The translations under genes were made by a program, and so were the position numbers. Source: Struthio camelus (lineage: Eukaryota > Chordata > Aves > Struthioniformes > Struthionidae). Taken from it: DNA of 64,000 bases. Each line of letters begins with the position of its first letter. Within the stretch, counting starts at the first letter, position 1. The notes beneath the pieces were generated by a model. It was not told the DNA's origin. It ran no database searches and saw only the letters and a list, made by a program, of their open reading frames with translations. Positions 63,968 through 64,000 of the stretch are shown here, piece after piece. The stretch spans positions 39,659,817 through 39,723,816 of the forward strand of contig NC_090981.1 of NCBI RefSeq assembly GCF_040807025.1. Direction: 5' to 3'.

Positions 63968-64000
63968 CTGCAGAAGAAAGTGTGTTATGAGCACACACAC

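Noticed and set aside
1..64000. CRISPR arrays, operons, phage or bacterial defence genes
   Set aside because: Composition, introns and LINE/SINE remnants show vertebrate nuclear DNA, and no regularly spaced repeats or compact gene runs exist.

Overview
This window looks like vertebrate nuclear DNA, most likely from a bird. It is AT-rich and has no bacterial-style gene packing. Its recognisable repeats are CR1-type LINE fragments (avian/sauropsid type, in both orientations) and old tRNA-headed MIR-like SINEs. The only gene I can support is a multi-exon gene on the minus strand at the right-hand end. The organism call is inference from the repeats and the gene; no species can be named from sequence alone.

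The gene is ATP6AP1L, the paralogue of the V-ATPase accessory subunit Ac45/ATP6AP1. Five coding exons are visible, read right to left: 63906-63967, 61889-62130, 57922-57972, 56271-56514 and 54424-54726. All internal junctions have GT/AG splice signals, and the reading phase is continuous through all five exons. Together they encode 299 residues: part of the luminal domain with six possible N-glycosylation sequons, one transmembrane helix and a cytosolic tail ending at a TAG stop. The 5' exons and promoter lie beyond base 64000.

Bases 1 to about 54100 hold no gene I can support. This fits the gene-poor interval that, from memory of human chromosome 5q14, lies downstream of ATP6AP1L. The block contains six CR1-like fragments (about 4830-5280, 6935-7020, 26590-26970, 27790-28650, 33205-34790 and 39365-39690) and three MIR-like or tRNA-headed SINE pieces (about 7560-7660, 9098-9165 and 10395-10510). 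It also has a few microsatellites and a GC-rich 249-bp block bounded by a 10-bp inverted repeat (46300-46548). Several AT-rich stretches dense in homeodomain-, RUNX-, CRE- or octamer-like words could be conserved regulatory elements. Nearly all open reading frames here are short and have no family resemblance.

I found no convincing new multi-gene system. The items most worth a check are the ATP6AP1L gene model (this copy appears to keep luminal exons absent from the short human protein), the GC-rich inverted-repeat block, a short ORF with an FCS-zinc-finger-like cysteine pattern at 52121-52432, and the candidate conserved non-coding elements.
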